This document shows positions 53,808 through 62,505 of a DNA stretch of 64,000 bases, piece by piece. Below the pieces are notes generated by a model. The model ran no database searches. It was not told where the DNA came from and saw only the letters and a program-made list of their open reading frames with translations. Position 1 is the first letter of the stretch, and every line of letters begins with the position of its first letter. This stretch comes from Celeribacter indicus (GTDB lineage Bacteria > Pseudomonadota > Alphaproteobacteria > Rhodobacterales > Rhodobacteraceae). The stretch covers positions 2,046,001 to 2,110,000 of the forward strand of contig NZ_CP004393.1 of the NCBI RefSeq assembly GCF_000819565.1. The letters run 5' to 3'. Position numbers and translations under genes: made by a program.

Positions 53808-54782
53808 TCAGTAGGTGAGGCCCGCCTCCTCGGCGAGTTCGCGCAGCCGGGCGACCTCGTCGGGGCTGACCGTCGCGGCGAGATCCATCTGCCCCACGAA
53901 CCACCCCTGTTGCAGGGCGGCCGCCTGATCTTCGGTCAGTTCGGTCTCCTGCATGCCGTTCTCCTTGAGCGTTTCGACCTCGCCGTCGACGATGCCGCGG
54001 AAGATGTCGGAGGCCGTCGGTTCGAAGTCATGCGCCGCCGTCTCGATCTGCTGGCGCGTCTCCTCGTCGAGGCCGTTCCAGGTGTCGAGGTTGACGAGGA
54101 CGAGATAGGTCGACTGGCCGAAGGACGGGCGCATGATGTAATCGGCCACCTCGTACCAGCGGAAGGCGACGGTGCCGATGATCGGCCATGCCGCGCCATC
54201 GACCGTGCCGCGTTCGAGCGCCGGGTAGATCTCCGATCCCGGAAGAACGACGGGAGAGGCGCCGAGATTGTTCAGCGCGGCGTGATAGCTGGGCGTGCCG
54301 CGGATCTTGCGCCCGGCCAGGGCGTCGCCGGTGAGCGGTTCCTTGAGCACCACCTGATAGCCGCCCGGATCGACCAGGATCGCGAGGAGTTTCATGCCCC
54401 TCTTCTGGTATTCCTGGTCCACGTAGTCGAGGATCCCCGCCTCCCGCCAGTCGTCGAGATCTCCCTTCAGCGTGTCGAGCGCCATGCCGATGCCGAGGGA
54501 ATTGTAGTGATAGGACCCGATGGTGAAGAGCACGTCGAACAGGCCGCGCGACACGGGGTCGAACTGTTCGAAGGGCGGGATCGTTTCCGGCCCGGAGACC
54601 GGCATGTCCAGATCTTCGACATTCTCCTCGAGATGGTCGGTGAATGCGGTGAGCACCTGGCTCACCGTCGGGAAACTCTGGTCCCAGCTCGTGAGAACCC
54701 TGAGCGTCTCCGCCTGCGCCTGTCCGACGAGACAGGCACACGCCAGGGCGCCGGCCGCAACCGTGTTCAGAACCTTCTTCAT
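53808..54782 (-). CDS. TRAP transporter substrate-binding protein (DctP type), TRAP 4
   Basis: A 324-residue periplasmic protein with a signal peptide ending near AQA-ETL. LAGRKIRGTPSYHAALNNLGASPVVLPGSEIYPALERGTVDGAAWP is the DctP ligand-binding block with the conserved Arg. ATG 54782 follows GGGAGGAAAAT; the longer upstream frame crosses the promoter region. An operator-like site shared with the IclR gene lies 168 bp upstream. Confidence 0.9.
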   Translation of the reverse strand: MKKVLNTVAAGALACACLVGQAQAETLRVLTSWDQSFPTVSQVLTAFTDHLEENVEDLDMPVSGPETIPPFEQFDPVSRGLFDVLFTIGSYHYNSLGIGMALDTLKGDLDDWREAGILDYVDQEYQKRGMKLLAILVDPGGYQVVLKEPLTGDALAGRKIRGTPSYHAALNNLGASPVVLPGSEIYPALERGTVDGAAWPIIGTVAFRWYEVADYIMRPSFGQSTYLVLVNLDTWNGLDEETRQQIETAAHDFEPTASDIFRGIVDGEVETLKENGMQETELTEDQAAALQQGWFVGQMDLAATVSPDEVARLRELAEEAGLTY

Positions 54783-54949
54783 ATTTTCCTCCCTTTGGCC
54801 CCTTCCGGACCTTTCCTCCCGTCCGGACCATAACCTTAGATATCTCGCAGAGTCACCTTTCGGCATATGATCGTCGGTCTTGCGTTTCGTCCCTAAAGGG
54901 TTTCGCGTGCCCCCTGCCAAGTCAACTCGAAGCGATCTAAGTTTTGTTT

Positions 54950-54965
54950 TTGCACATATGTGTAA
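54950..54965. promoter_or_regulatory. ACATATGTGTAA operator upstream of TRAP 4
   Basis: TTGCACATATGTGTAA, with a perfect CACATATGTG core. It shares ACATATGTGTAA with the site at 55944-55955 in front of the IclR gene. It probably binds that IclR protein. No other gene is seen in the 54783-55067 gap. Confidence 0.55.
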
Positions 54966-55067
54966 TTTGTCCGTCCTGGTTCCGGCGCCGTTTCCGGCAG
55001 CTTCGGCAGGCCCAGCGACGGGTCGAGCCGGGGGCTGTCCGGGCGGGCGGCGCGGCCGCACCCGCGC

Positions 55068-55868
55068 TCAGGGGGCGGTGGCGGCCGGCGCGCTCCCCGC
55101 CGTCTGCGCAAGATCCGCCTCCAGCTCCGCGGCGATCTCGTGGAACAGGTCCGAGACGCGCGCGCGCTTGGTCTCCAGCCGTTCGGCGAGGCCGTGCACA
55201 CCCATCGCGAGGCCCCGGTGCCCCGGCGGCGTCGGGATGATCATGGAGATCATCGCCGCCCCCCAATGCGCGGTCGGGCGCAGGAGTTCGCGCGCATGGA
55301 CGAAGGAGATGTCCATGTCGCGATGCTCGATCAGCTTCTTCAGGAATTCGGTCTCGCTGAATTCGTCCTGGCGCAGCTCGCCCAGCTCGATCGTGCGCCG
55401 GTAGATCGCCAGGGCCTGCGCGAGATCCATCCGCGCGAGAAACAGCCATCCCGTGCCGGACTGGACCAGCAGCCTGCGGGTCCCGCGCCGGATGTTGATG
55501 CCCTCCCAGCCGTGCAGCGTGTCGATATATTCGAGGTAGATGTCGGTCGGCGTGGCCAGCACGACGGATTCGTTGGCCGCCTCGCGCAGCCGGTACATCG
55601 CCTCGAGCACCGCCGTCTGTTCGTAGGCGTCGAAATTGAGCCAGGAGCCCAGATGCGCGATCCGTGCCGCGGGCATGTAGCGGCGGGTCCGGTCGTCGAA
55701 GTTCATGTAGCCCTGATCGACCATACACTTGAGCAGGGCGCTGACGCTCGAGACCGGATGGTCGAGGCTCGCCGCGACCTCGCTCAGTCGCGCCGGTTCG
55801 CGCGTGCGGGCGAAATGCTCGAGTATCTGGAATACCCGTTCCGCGGATTTCACCGAATTCCTCGTCAT
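55068..55868 (-). CDS. IclR-family transcriptional regulator
   Basis: A 266-residue regulator. The N-terminal winged helix reads SVKSAERVFQILEHFARTREPARLSEVAASLDHPVSSVSALLKCMVDQGYM; the C-terminal part (GTGWLFLARMDLAQALAIYRRTIELGELR...) is the IclR effector domain. ATG 55868 follows GGGAGGAGGATCCGGTG. It lies between the TRAP 4 operon, in the same direction, and a divergent epimerase gene. Matching palindromes in both upstream regions suggest it controls itself, the epimerase and TRAP 4. Confidence 0.9.
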   Translation of the reverse strand: MTRNSVKSAERVFQILEHFARTREPARLSEVAASLDHPVSSVSALLKCMVDQGYMNFDDRTRRYMPAARIAHLGSWLNFDAYEQTAVLEAMYRLREAANESVVLATPTDIYLEYIDTLHGWEGINIRRGTRRLLVQSGTGWLFLARMDLAQALAIYRRTIELGELRQDEFSETEFLKKLIEHRDMDISFVHARELLRPTAHWGAAMISMIIPTPPGHRGLAMGVHGLAERLETKRARVSDLFHEIAAELEADLAQTAGSAPAATAP

Positions 55869-55939
55869 CACCGGATCCTCCTCCCAGCGAGGTTCCAGAC
55901 TATGCGGGCTGCGCGCCGGGACAAAGCACGGATATGAGA

Positions 55940-55957
55940 TTTTACATATGTGTAAAA
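55940..55957. promoter_or_regulatory. ACATATGTGTAA operator in the IclR/epimerase divergent promoter
   Basis: TTTTACATATGTGTAAAA has perfect TTTTACA and TGTAAAA arms around TATG. It lies 72 bp upstream of the IclR start and 84 bp upstream of the epimerase start, so one bound regulator could affect both. Confidence 0.6.
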
Positions 55958-56040
55958 ATATCGGGCACTCGCGCGGCGTCGTTGACCCTCGGGAGCGGGG
56001 CCTGCCTAGTGGTCCCCGAACGACATCGGGAGGACACGCA

Positions 56041-57012
56041 ATGACATATCTCGTAACCGGCGGACTGGGCGTGAACGGCGCCTGGGTGACGCGCAGACTG
56101 CTCGAGGCCGGCCATCCGGTCCTGGTGGTGGACCGGCAGACCGATACTTCGCTGCTGGGAGAGGCCGCCTCCTCGGTGCAGATCGTCAATGCCGACATCA
56201 TGGATGGCGAGGCGATGCGCGCGCTGCTGGCGAAGCACGAGGTGAGCTGCATCGTGCATATGGCTGCGCTCATCGCGGGGCTTCAGGAGGATCCGCTGCG
56301 CGGGCTGACGGTCAACACGCTGGGCACGGCGCAACTGATGGACGCGGCGGTGAAAACCGGGGTGAAGCGCTTCGTCTACACGAGCTCGCGCGCGGTCTAC
56401 GGCAATATCACCGGCCGCAACGCCTATCCGGATTACGAGCCCGTGGTCGAGGACCAGTGCCTCGCGGCAGAGAACGTCTATGACGTGACCAAGCTCGCGG
56501 GCGAGCTCATCGGTCGGAACTTCGCGAAGCTCGGGCTCGAATTCGTGGCGCTGCGCTTCGCGACGATCTTCGGCCCCGGCAAGCTGACGCGCCACGGCGC
56601 GATGGGGATCTACGGCAAGATCATCGAGGGGGCGATGGCCGGCGTTCCGGTCCGCATCCCGCACGGCGGGGAGGAACGCGACGACGTGATCTATGTCGGG
56701 GATGTCGCGCAGGCCTGCCTGCGGGCCGCGACGCATGCGGGGCCGGCCTACACCGCCTACAACATCTCGCGCAACACCGGCACCACGCTGAGGGAGTTCG
56801 CCGCGGAAGTCGAACGTCAGATCCCCGGCGCGGAGATCGAGATCGGCGACGGGCTGAACTATTTCGGCGGGGACGTGAACTATTGCGGGATCCTCGACAA
56901 CAGGCGCGCGGTCGAGGATCTGGGTTTCTCGCCGGAATACGACCTGGGGCAGGGGATCGCCGCCTATATCGCGACGCTGAAGGCGCTCGGGCTCGCCCCG
57001 GCGGGCGCCTGA
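56041..57012 (+). CDS. NAD-dependent epimerase/dehydratase (extended SDR)
   Basis: A 323-residue extended SDR enzyme. The cofactor motif is TGGLGVNGAWV near residues 6-16 (Asn replacing the usual Phe/Tyr), VYTSSRAVYG holds the catalytic Ser, and YDVTK (near 149) the Tyr-Lys pair. Sugar epimerases and acyclic sugar-acid dehydrogenases share this fold; the adjacent TRAP transporter makes a free sugar acid or polyol acid more likely than a nucleotide sugar. ATG 56041 follows GGAGGACACGCA. Confidence 0.87.
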   Translation: MTYLVTGGLGVNGAWVTRRLLEAGHPVLVVDRQTDTSLLGEAASSVQIVNADIMDGEAMRALLAKHEVSCIVHMAALIAGLQEDPLRGLTVNTLGTAQLMDAAVKTGVKRFVYTSSRAVYGNITGRNAYPDYEPVVEDQCLAAENVYDVTKLAGELIGRNFAKLGLEFVALRFATIFGPGKLTRHGAMGIYGKIIEGAMAGVPVRIPHGGEERDDVIYVGDVAQACLRAATHAGPAYTAYNISRNTGTTLREFAAEVERQIPGAEIEIGDGLNYFGGDVNYCGILDNRRAVEDLGFSPEYDLGQGIAAYIATLKALGLAPAGA

Positions 57013-57093
57013 TCGCCGCCCGGACGCCGGAAAATTTTTCACATTCTTGCAAAGATCGCGCGATCCGGGCCGCGCGCTTGTCAGCCCGGAGGG

Positions 57094-57115
57094 TGTCCCA
57101 TACCTCATTGGGACA
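57094..57115. promoter_or_regulatory. TGTCCCA-N8-TGGGACA palindrome before the cupin gene
   Basis: Perfect 7-bp arms separated by 8 bp, 69 bp upstream of the cupin start. It may be an operator or a hairpin ending the epimerase transcript. There is no T-run. Confidence 0.45.
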
Positions 57116-57183
57116 GGTTGCACGCCGGGCCCTGCCGGGGCGCGCAACGCTCGAATTTCGAAATCCAGAAAAGGAATGGTGTC

Positions 57184-57783
57184 ATGCTGACGGCTGTTGA
57201 GGATTTTATCGGAAAGGTGCGCGAGATCTACGGGCGCGTCGACGATATGGAGGCGCGCTTCGCGGAGATCCGGCCGCTGCTCCAGGAGCTTCTCAAGGAC
57301 GAGGAACTGAAGGAGGCGTCGGAATCCTGGCCTTTCCGGAACGAACCGGAAAAGGGCTATATCGAGAATCTCCTCTTCTACGAGGATCCCGATTACAAGT
57401 TCGTCCTGAACTCGCTGCTGAAGAAGCCGCATGAAAGCACCCCGGTTCACGACCACGCCCATACCTGGACGCTCTACGGCGTCCTGCGCGGCACGGAGAA
57501 GGTGATCCGCTTCGAACGGACCGACACGCCCTCCGAGGCGGCGGGCGAAGACGAATATGCCGATCTGAAGAAGATCTCGGAGCATGAGGTGAAGCCGGGC
57601 TATATCGACTTCGTGCGGCCCTACGACATCCATGTCGAACACACCGGGGAGGAGCCCGTGGTGGGCGTCATCTTCCGCGACCAGCGCGTCGGCGGCTTCC
57701 TCCAGAACTACTATGACGCGGAGACGGGCAAGATCAACAAGACCAAGGGTCCGGTCCAGATCCCCTACAAGCTGGGCGCCTGA
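57184..57783 (+). CDS. Cupin-fold metalloenzyme, cysteine dioxygenase-like
   Basis: A 199-residue cupin. The metal-site motif is PVHDHAHTWTLYGVLRGTEKVIRFER (two His of the HxH pair near residues 92-94) with a third His in DIHVEHTGEEPVVGVIFRDQ. The pattern matches predicted cysteine/mercaptopropionate dioxygenase-like proteins of the double-stranded beta-helix superfamily. ATG 57184 follows AAAAGGAATGGTGTC. It follows the epimerase in the same direction and may oxidise a pathway thiol or another small acid. Confidence 0.75.
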   Translation: MLTAVEDFIGKVREIYGRVDDMEARFAEIRPLLQELLKDEELKEASESWPFRNEPEKGYIENLLFYEDPDYKFVLNSLLKKPHESTPVHDHAHTWTLYGVLRGTEKVIRFERTDTPSEAAGEDEYADLKKISEHEVKPGYIDFVRPYDIHVEHTGEEPVVGVIFRDQRVGGFLQNYYDAETGKINKTKGPVQIPYKLGA

Positions 57784-58051
57784 GCGCCCCTCGCGGGATG
57801 CCGGCCTTCCCCCGGCGCCAGCCTGCCGTCCCTGCCGGGTCGGCGGGCCATTTTGCGTCCCGTGTTGGGCCTTCCGCGGACCGGCAGGCTCCAGCGGGGC
57901 GCCTCCACGGCCGGCTGCCGGCCGCCGCCAAAGTCTTATTTTTATTGTCAGGTATTGACTTCCACTTTTTGTCACATCAGAACAGCCGGCGACAGCCGTG
58001 GCCTTGCTGCCATCAGCCGACTGGTCTTAATGACTTTGAAAAGGTGTCTTC

Positions 58052-59416
58052 ATGAACCGTTCGACGCGTATGGGGCGCCGTTTGTGCGTCGCCGCAGCCC
58101 TTCTCCTCTCCACCCAGATGGCTTTCGCGCAGGAAGTCTTTGACCGTCCCGCGCCCTTCTCGGGCAGCGTGTCGATCTCCGGGGCCGACCGCGCGCCGCT
58201 CTACCGCGGCTCGACGGCCGAAGTGAGCGGGACGGGCTTTTCCGCTGGCCAGACCGTGACGCTCGAGCGCGGCGACAGCGTGCTGGTCGAGGCGGCCGAA
58301 GTCGATGGCGAAGGCAATTTCACGGCCAGTTTCGACATCCCCGCCGATGCCGAACTCGGCCTGCATCCGGTCGTGGTGAAGACCCATGCCCCCGACAGCG
58401 CCGAAGTGGTGAGCGTGAAGGTGTCGCCCGAGCTCGAGATCTTCGGCGAGGAGCAGTTCGAGATCACCAAGAGCGCCTCGCTGTCCGGCAACCTCTACCA
58501 GCTTGCCGTTTCCGAGGCGAATGGCACCCTCTTCGTGACCTCCGCCGTCGGCCGGCCGCCGGTCAAGGAATCGACGATCTACAAGCTCGATGCGGACACG
58601 CTCGAAGTCCTGGCGGAGAAGACGCCCGAGGGCGAGGACGAGCGGGGGAGCCTTTTCGCGGTCTACGGCGTGGCCGTCGATGACACCCACGGCAATGTCT
58701 GGGTGACCCAGAGCCGCCAGGACACGATCGCCGTCTATTCCCAGGAGGATCTGTCGCTGGTGAAGCAATTCGACGCCGGCACTGCCGACCATGCCCGCGA
58801 CGTGCTCGTCGACGAAAGCCGCGGCCGCGCCTATGTCAGCGCCGCGACCGGCGGGATCAAGGTGTTCGACACCGAGACGCTCGAGCTGGTCGAGACGATC
58901 GCGGTGCCCTCCGACCTGCGCGGCCAGGAGTTCTTTACCACGAGCCTCGCACTCAACGAGGAGGAGGGCCTGCTCTATACCCCGTCCCTGACGACGCCCG
59001 AAACCGCCGTGATCGACGTGGAGAGCGGCGAGGTCACCGTGTCGCCGCTGACCGCCACGGACGGCACGATCGGCGTGGACGTCTCCGACGACGGCTCGCG
59101 CCTGTTCTTCGTCTCCCAGGGCGGCGACGATCTCGTCATTACCGATACCGAGGGCACCCTGCTCGCGGACACGCCGATCGGGGTGCAGCCGCTGAACGTG
59201 GTCTATGACGATGCCGACGGGCTCGCCTATGTCGTCAACCGCGGCTCCGACAGCCTTGCCGTGGCGGATTCCAACGGCGAAGTGGTCGCGAACCTGCGCG
59301 TCGGTCCGCAGCCGAACTTCGTGGAGGAAGCCGGGAACGGTTCGATCTACGTGGTGAACAAGGCGCGCGAGGGCAACGAGGACAGCAACACGATCTGGCG
59401 CGTCGACCTCAAGTGA
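58052..59416 (+). CDS. YncE-like secreted beta-propeller protein
   Basis: A 454-residue exported protein. The signal peptide ends near AFA-QE. An Ig-like N-terminal domain (residues ~30-130, SGSVSISGADRAPLYRGSTAEVSGTGFSAGQ) is followed by about seven propeller repeats of YVTN/YncE type (GNVWVTQSRQDTIAVYS, GRAYVSAATGGIKVFDTETLELVE, GLAYVVNRGSDSLAVADSNGEVV). E. coli yncE is, as I recall, iron-regulated; its position beside a siderophore locus fits that. It probably acts in the periplasm. The 268-bp gap upstream holds an A+T-rich promoter-like stretch near 57940-57975. Confidence 0.8.
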   Translation: MNRSTRMGRRLCVAAALLLSTQMAFAQEVFDRPAPFSGSVSISGADRAPLYRGSTAEVSGTGFSAGQTVTLERGDSVLVEAAEVDGEGNFTASFDIPADAELGLHPVVVKTHAPDSAEVVSVKVSPELEIFGEEQFEITKSASLSGNLYQLAVSEANGTLFVTSAVGRPPVKESTIYKLDADTLEVLAEKTPEGEDERGSLFAVYGVAVDDTHGNVWVTQSRQDTIAVYSQEDLSLVKQFDAGTADHARDVLVDESRGRAYVSAATGGIKVFDTETLELVETIAVPSDLRGQEFFTTSLALNEEEGLLYTPSLTTPETAVIDVESGEVTVSPLTATDGTIGVDVSDDGSRLFFVSQGGDDLVITDTEGTLLADTPIGVQPLNVVYDDADGLAYVVNRGSDSLAVADSNGEVVANLRVGPQPNFVEEAGNGSIYVVNKAREGNEDSNTIWRVDLK

Positions 59417-59445
59417 TTTCTGCATAATATCAGGCATGCAGACTG

Positions 59446-59480
59446 GCAGTCGCGCTCCCTCGGCGCGGCTGCTTTTTCTT
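59446..59480 (+). terminator. Rho-independent terminator of the propeller gene
   Basis: GCAGTCGCGC pairs with GCGCGGCTGC (one G-T pair) around a 7-nt loop (59446-59472), followed by TTTTTCTT. It lies 30 bp after the stop and also separates the convergent siderophore transporter genes. Confidence 0.8.
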
Positions 59481-59495
59481 TGGCAGGGCAGGCGA

Positions 59496-60269
59496 TCAGG
59501 CGGCCGGGCCGTCCACGCGGATCAGCGTCTCGCCGCGGCTGTCGCGCTCCACGCGCGCGGCGACGTTGTAGACGCGGGCAAGCAGGTCCGGGGTAAGCAC
59601 CGCGCCCGGCGCGCCGTCGGCGGTGATCCTGCCGTCCGACAGCACGACGAGGCGGTCCGCCCATTGCGCCGCCTGCGTCAGGTCGTGGAGCACGGCGATC
59701 ACCAGCCGCCCTTCGCGGGCCAGTGCGCGCATTTCGGAGAGCATGCGGAATTGCATCGAGAGATCGAGCGCCGCCGTGGGTTCGTCGAGCAGCACCACAT
59801 CGGGATCGCGGGCGAGCGCCTGGGCAAGGCCGACCGACTGGCGCTGTCCGCCGGACAGGCCGGCAAGCGACTGCGTGGCGAGCGGGTGGCAGCCGAAGCG
59901 GATCAGCAGCGCCTCGGCCCGCGCGATCTGCTCGCGCTGCGACAGGCCCGTGGTCCCGCCGGCGTTCATCGCGACGCGCAGGCTGTCGAGCACGGTCAGC
60001 TCCGAGCGGTTCTCGAGCTGCTGCGGCATATAGCCGATCCGCCCGGCGCGCAGCACCCGTTTCATCCGCGCCAGATCCTCGCCGTCGAGCGCGATCCGCC
60101 CCTCATAGGGCAGGGTTTGCGCGATGGCGCGCAGGAGGCTCGATTTCCCCGCCCCGTTGGGACCGGCGAGCACGACGAATTCGCCATGCCGGAGCGGCGC
60201 CGTGGAAAGCTCCGCCAGCACCGTCTTGCGCCCGCGCATCAGGCGGATGTCCTCGAGCGTGAGCGTCAT
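59496..60269 (-). CDS. Siderophore/heme-type ABC ATP-binding protein
   Basis: A 257-residue FecE-type ATPase: Walker A GPNGAGKSS near 37-45, Q-loop IGYMPQQLENRSELTVLD, signature LSGGQRQSVGLAQAL, Walker B VVLLDEPTAALDLSMQ and switch His VLHDLTQA. The LDEPTAALDL plus VLHDLTQA pattern is typical of ferric-siderophore importers. Its start overlaps the permease stop (ATGA). It energises uptake through the single permease upstream. Confidence 0.9.
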   Translation of the reverse strand: MTLTLEDIRLMRGRKTVLAELSTAPLRHGEFVVLAGPNGAGKSSLLRAIAQTLPYEGRIALDGEDLARMKRVLRAGRIGYMPQQLENRSELTVLDSLRVAMNAGGTTGLSQREQIARAEALLIRFGCHPLATQSLAGLSGGQRQSVGLAQALARDPDVVLLDEPTAALDLSMQFRMLSEMRALAREGRLVIAVLHDLTQAAQWADRLVVLSDGRITADGAPGAVLTPDLLARVYNVAARVERDSRGETLIRVDGPAA

Positions 60270-61312
60270 GCCAGCGTTCCCTTGCGGCGCAGGATCAGCG
60301 CGAAGAACACCGGCAGGCCGACGAGCGAGGTCACGATCCCGATCGGCAGCAGGATGCCCGGCACCAGCAGCTTCGACAGGATGGAGGCGAAGGACATGAG
60401 CACGGCCCCGGTGAGCACGGAAGCGGGCAGCAGGAAGCGGTGATCCTCCCCCACGGCGATCCGCGCGATATGCGGACCCGCGAGCCCGACGAAGCCGATC
60501 ACCCCCACGAGCGAGACGGCGGAGGCCGCCAGAAGGCTCACCCGCACCAGCGCCCAGCGGCGCAGGCGCGTGACGTCGACGCCGAAGCTCTGCGCCTGGG
60601 CCGTGCCCATCCTGAGCGCGGTGAGCTGCCAGGAGGCACGCAGGCTGAAGGGCAGGGTGGCGGCGAGCACCACGGCCATGAGCACGATCCCCTCCCAGCG
60701 CACGCCGGCGAGGCTGCCCATGGTCCAGAAGACGAGCTGTTGCAGCGCGTCGGCGGAGGCGACGAATTGCAGGAGCGCGAGCAGGGCGCCGGCGGTGAAA
60801 TTGAGCGCGATGCCGAACAGGATCACCACGGTCGGCCCGCCGCCGCGGAGCTGTGAGACGAGCTGGAGCACCAGCATAGAGGCGAGCGCGAAGACCAGCG
60901 CATTGGCGGAGATCGCCCAGATCGCCGGCAGCACCGGCAGGCTGATCCCCAGGATGATCGCGACCCCCGCGCCAAGCGCGGCGGAGGAGGACACGCCGAG
61001 CGTGAAGGGTTCGGCGAGCGGGTTCTCGAGCACGGTCTGCATTTCCGTCCCGGCAAGTGAGAGCGCGGCGCCCACGAGCAGCGCCATGAGCGCGACGGGC
61101 AGGCGCACCTTCCACACGATCACCTCCGCCCCGCGGGAGGCGCCCGTGCCGCCGGTGAGCACGTCGAGCACCTCGGAGAGCGGCAGGCCGGAGGGGCCGG
61201 AGGTGATATCGGCCAGCAATCCGCCGAGGGCAAGAAGGCCCAGCACCGCGACCAGCAGGACGCGGCGCGCCTGGCGGCGGGTTTCCGAACGGGTCAGGGC
61301 ACTGTCGGTCAC
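60266..61312 (-). CDS. FecCD-family siderophore ABC permease
   Basis: A 348-residue permease with about ten hydrophobic segments. GAALSLAGTEMQTVLENPLAEPFTLGVSSSAALGAGVAI is the FecCD hallmark (GxxLxxxGxxxQxxxRNPLAxPxxLG) and SLVGVIGFVGLAGPHIARIAVGEDHR the second. GTG 61312 overlaps the preceding stop (GTGA); ATG 61330 is an alternative. Only one FecCD permease is present, so it should work as a homodimer. Confidence 0.9.
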   Translation of the reverse strand: MTDSALTRSETRRQARRVLLVAVLGLLALGGLLADITSGPSGLPLSEVLDVLTGGTGASRGAEVIVWKVRLPVALMALLVGAALSLAGTEMQTVLENPLAEPFTLGVSSSAALGAGVAIILGISLPVLPAIWAISANALVFALASMLVLQLVSQLRGGGPTVVILFGIALNFTAGALLALLQFVASADALQQLVFWTMGSLAGVRWEGIVLMAVVLAATLPFSLRASWQLTALRMGTAQAQSFGVDVTRLRRWALVRVSLLAASAVSLVGVIGFVGLAGPHIARIAVGEDHRFLLPASVLTGAVLMSFASILSKLLVPGILLPIGIVTSLVGLPVFFALILRRKGTLA

Positions 61313-62415
61313 GGCGCGCGGTACCACCATGTGCCCTCGACCCGGACGGGCGAGAAACGGGTCTGGATCTCCGCCATCGTCGCCTCGGGATCGAGATCGG
61401 CGAAAAGCTCGGGATGGAAGGTCTGCGCGAGATATTCGATCAGCGCGATATGGATCGGGGAGTCGTTGAACAGGTGCCAGACGGCCAGCGCATGACCCTC
61501 CTCGACGGCGCGCAGGTCGGCGATGCCGGGGGAGTCGAGCAGCGTCCCGAAGCTCGCCGCCGCTTCCGCCGGATCGACGCCCGCGCCGAGCACGAGACCG
61601 CCGCGCGCGCGCATGTGCTGCCCGCCGGTCGCAAGGAAATAATCCGGGTCGAGCGCGACAAGGTTCTCGAGCCCCACCGTGCCCATCAGCCCCGGCACGA
61701 TCTCGCGGCCGAGATTGTCGCCGCCCGCCTCGCGGATCACGTCGTCGAAGACGCCCGCGCCCACGGTCGCACAGCAGCGCGCGCCGCTGGCGTGGACCTG
61801 GACGAAGACGCGCGGCCGCGCCGGATCGGCATCCGCGAGGCGCGCGCGGATCAGCTCGCGCTTTTCGGTGTAATAGGCATTGAACTCCGCCGCGCGGTCC
61901 TCCGCGCCGATGAGCCTGCCGAGGATCGTCAGGCTGTCGGTCGTGTTGGCGATCGGATTGGTGAAGAAATCGACGAAGACATAGGGAATGCCCGCCGCCT
62001 CGAGCTGCGCCAGCGGCACCTGCATCTGCGGGTCTTCCGCGTCGATCAGCGAGAGGATGACGAGATCGGGGGCGAGCGCGATGGTGCTCTCGACCGAAAG
62101 CTGCCGGTTGCCGGCGCCGACGGAGGCGATCCGCGCGATCTCCGGGAAGGCGTCGGTATAGGCCGTGAGCCGTGCCGGATCGAGCGCCTTCGCCTCGCGC
62201 CAGCCGACGATGCGGTGGACCGGGTCGTCCTCGAGCATGCCGAGCACCACGAGATGCCGCCCGTCGCCCAGGACGATGCGTTCCGCCGGCGCCTCGAGCG
62301 TCACCTCCCGCCCGGTGATGTCGGTCACCGCAATCTCGGCCAGGGCCTCCTGCGCGCCCGTCAGGGCGGCGGCCAGCATCAGGGCGAAGCGCATCGGGCG
62401 GGGGAGGCGGAACAT
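61309..62415 (-). CDS. Siderophore/iron-type ABC substrate-binding protein (FecB/BtuF type)
   Basis: A 368-residue periplasmic protein of the class III binding fold. The signal peptide ends near ALA-EI. ITVTDITGREVTLEAPAERIV-type sequence opens the mature protein, and ESTIALAPDLVILSL and FFTNPIANTTDSLTILGRLIGAEDRA follow the helical-backbone pattern. ATG 62415 is chosen over 62481 because it leads straight into the signal peptide, though its ribosome site is weak. It shares its divergent 90-bp upstream region with the esterase gene. Confidence 0.87.
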   Translation of the reverse strand: MFRLPRPMRFALMLAAALTGAQEALAEIAVTDITGREVTLEAPAERIVLGDGRHLVVLGMLEDDPVHRIVGWREAKALDPARLTAYTDAFPEIARIASVGAGNRQLSVESTIALAPDLVILSLIDAEDPQMQVPLAQLEAAGIPYVFVDFFTNPIANTTDSLTILGRLIGAEDRAAEFNAYYTEKRELIRARLADADPARPRVFVQVHASGARCCATVGAGVFDDVIREAGGDNLGREIVPGLMGTVGLENLVALDPDYFLATGGQHMRARGGLVLGAGVDPAEAAASFGTLLDSPGIADLRAVEEGHALAVWHLFNDSPIHIALIEYLAQTFHPELFADLDPEATMAEIQTRFSPVRVEGTWWYRAP

Positions 62416-62505
62416 GTCGAAACTCTCGCGACTGCCGGCGGTCGTGACGACCGGATTTTTCGGTTTGCGGCACCTAACCAATTCCGACTAAACAGATCAA
62501 GTAAA

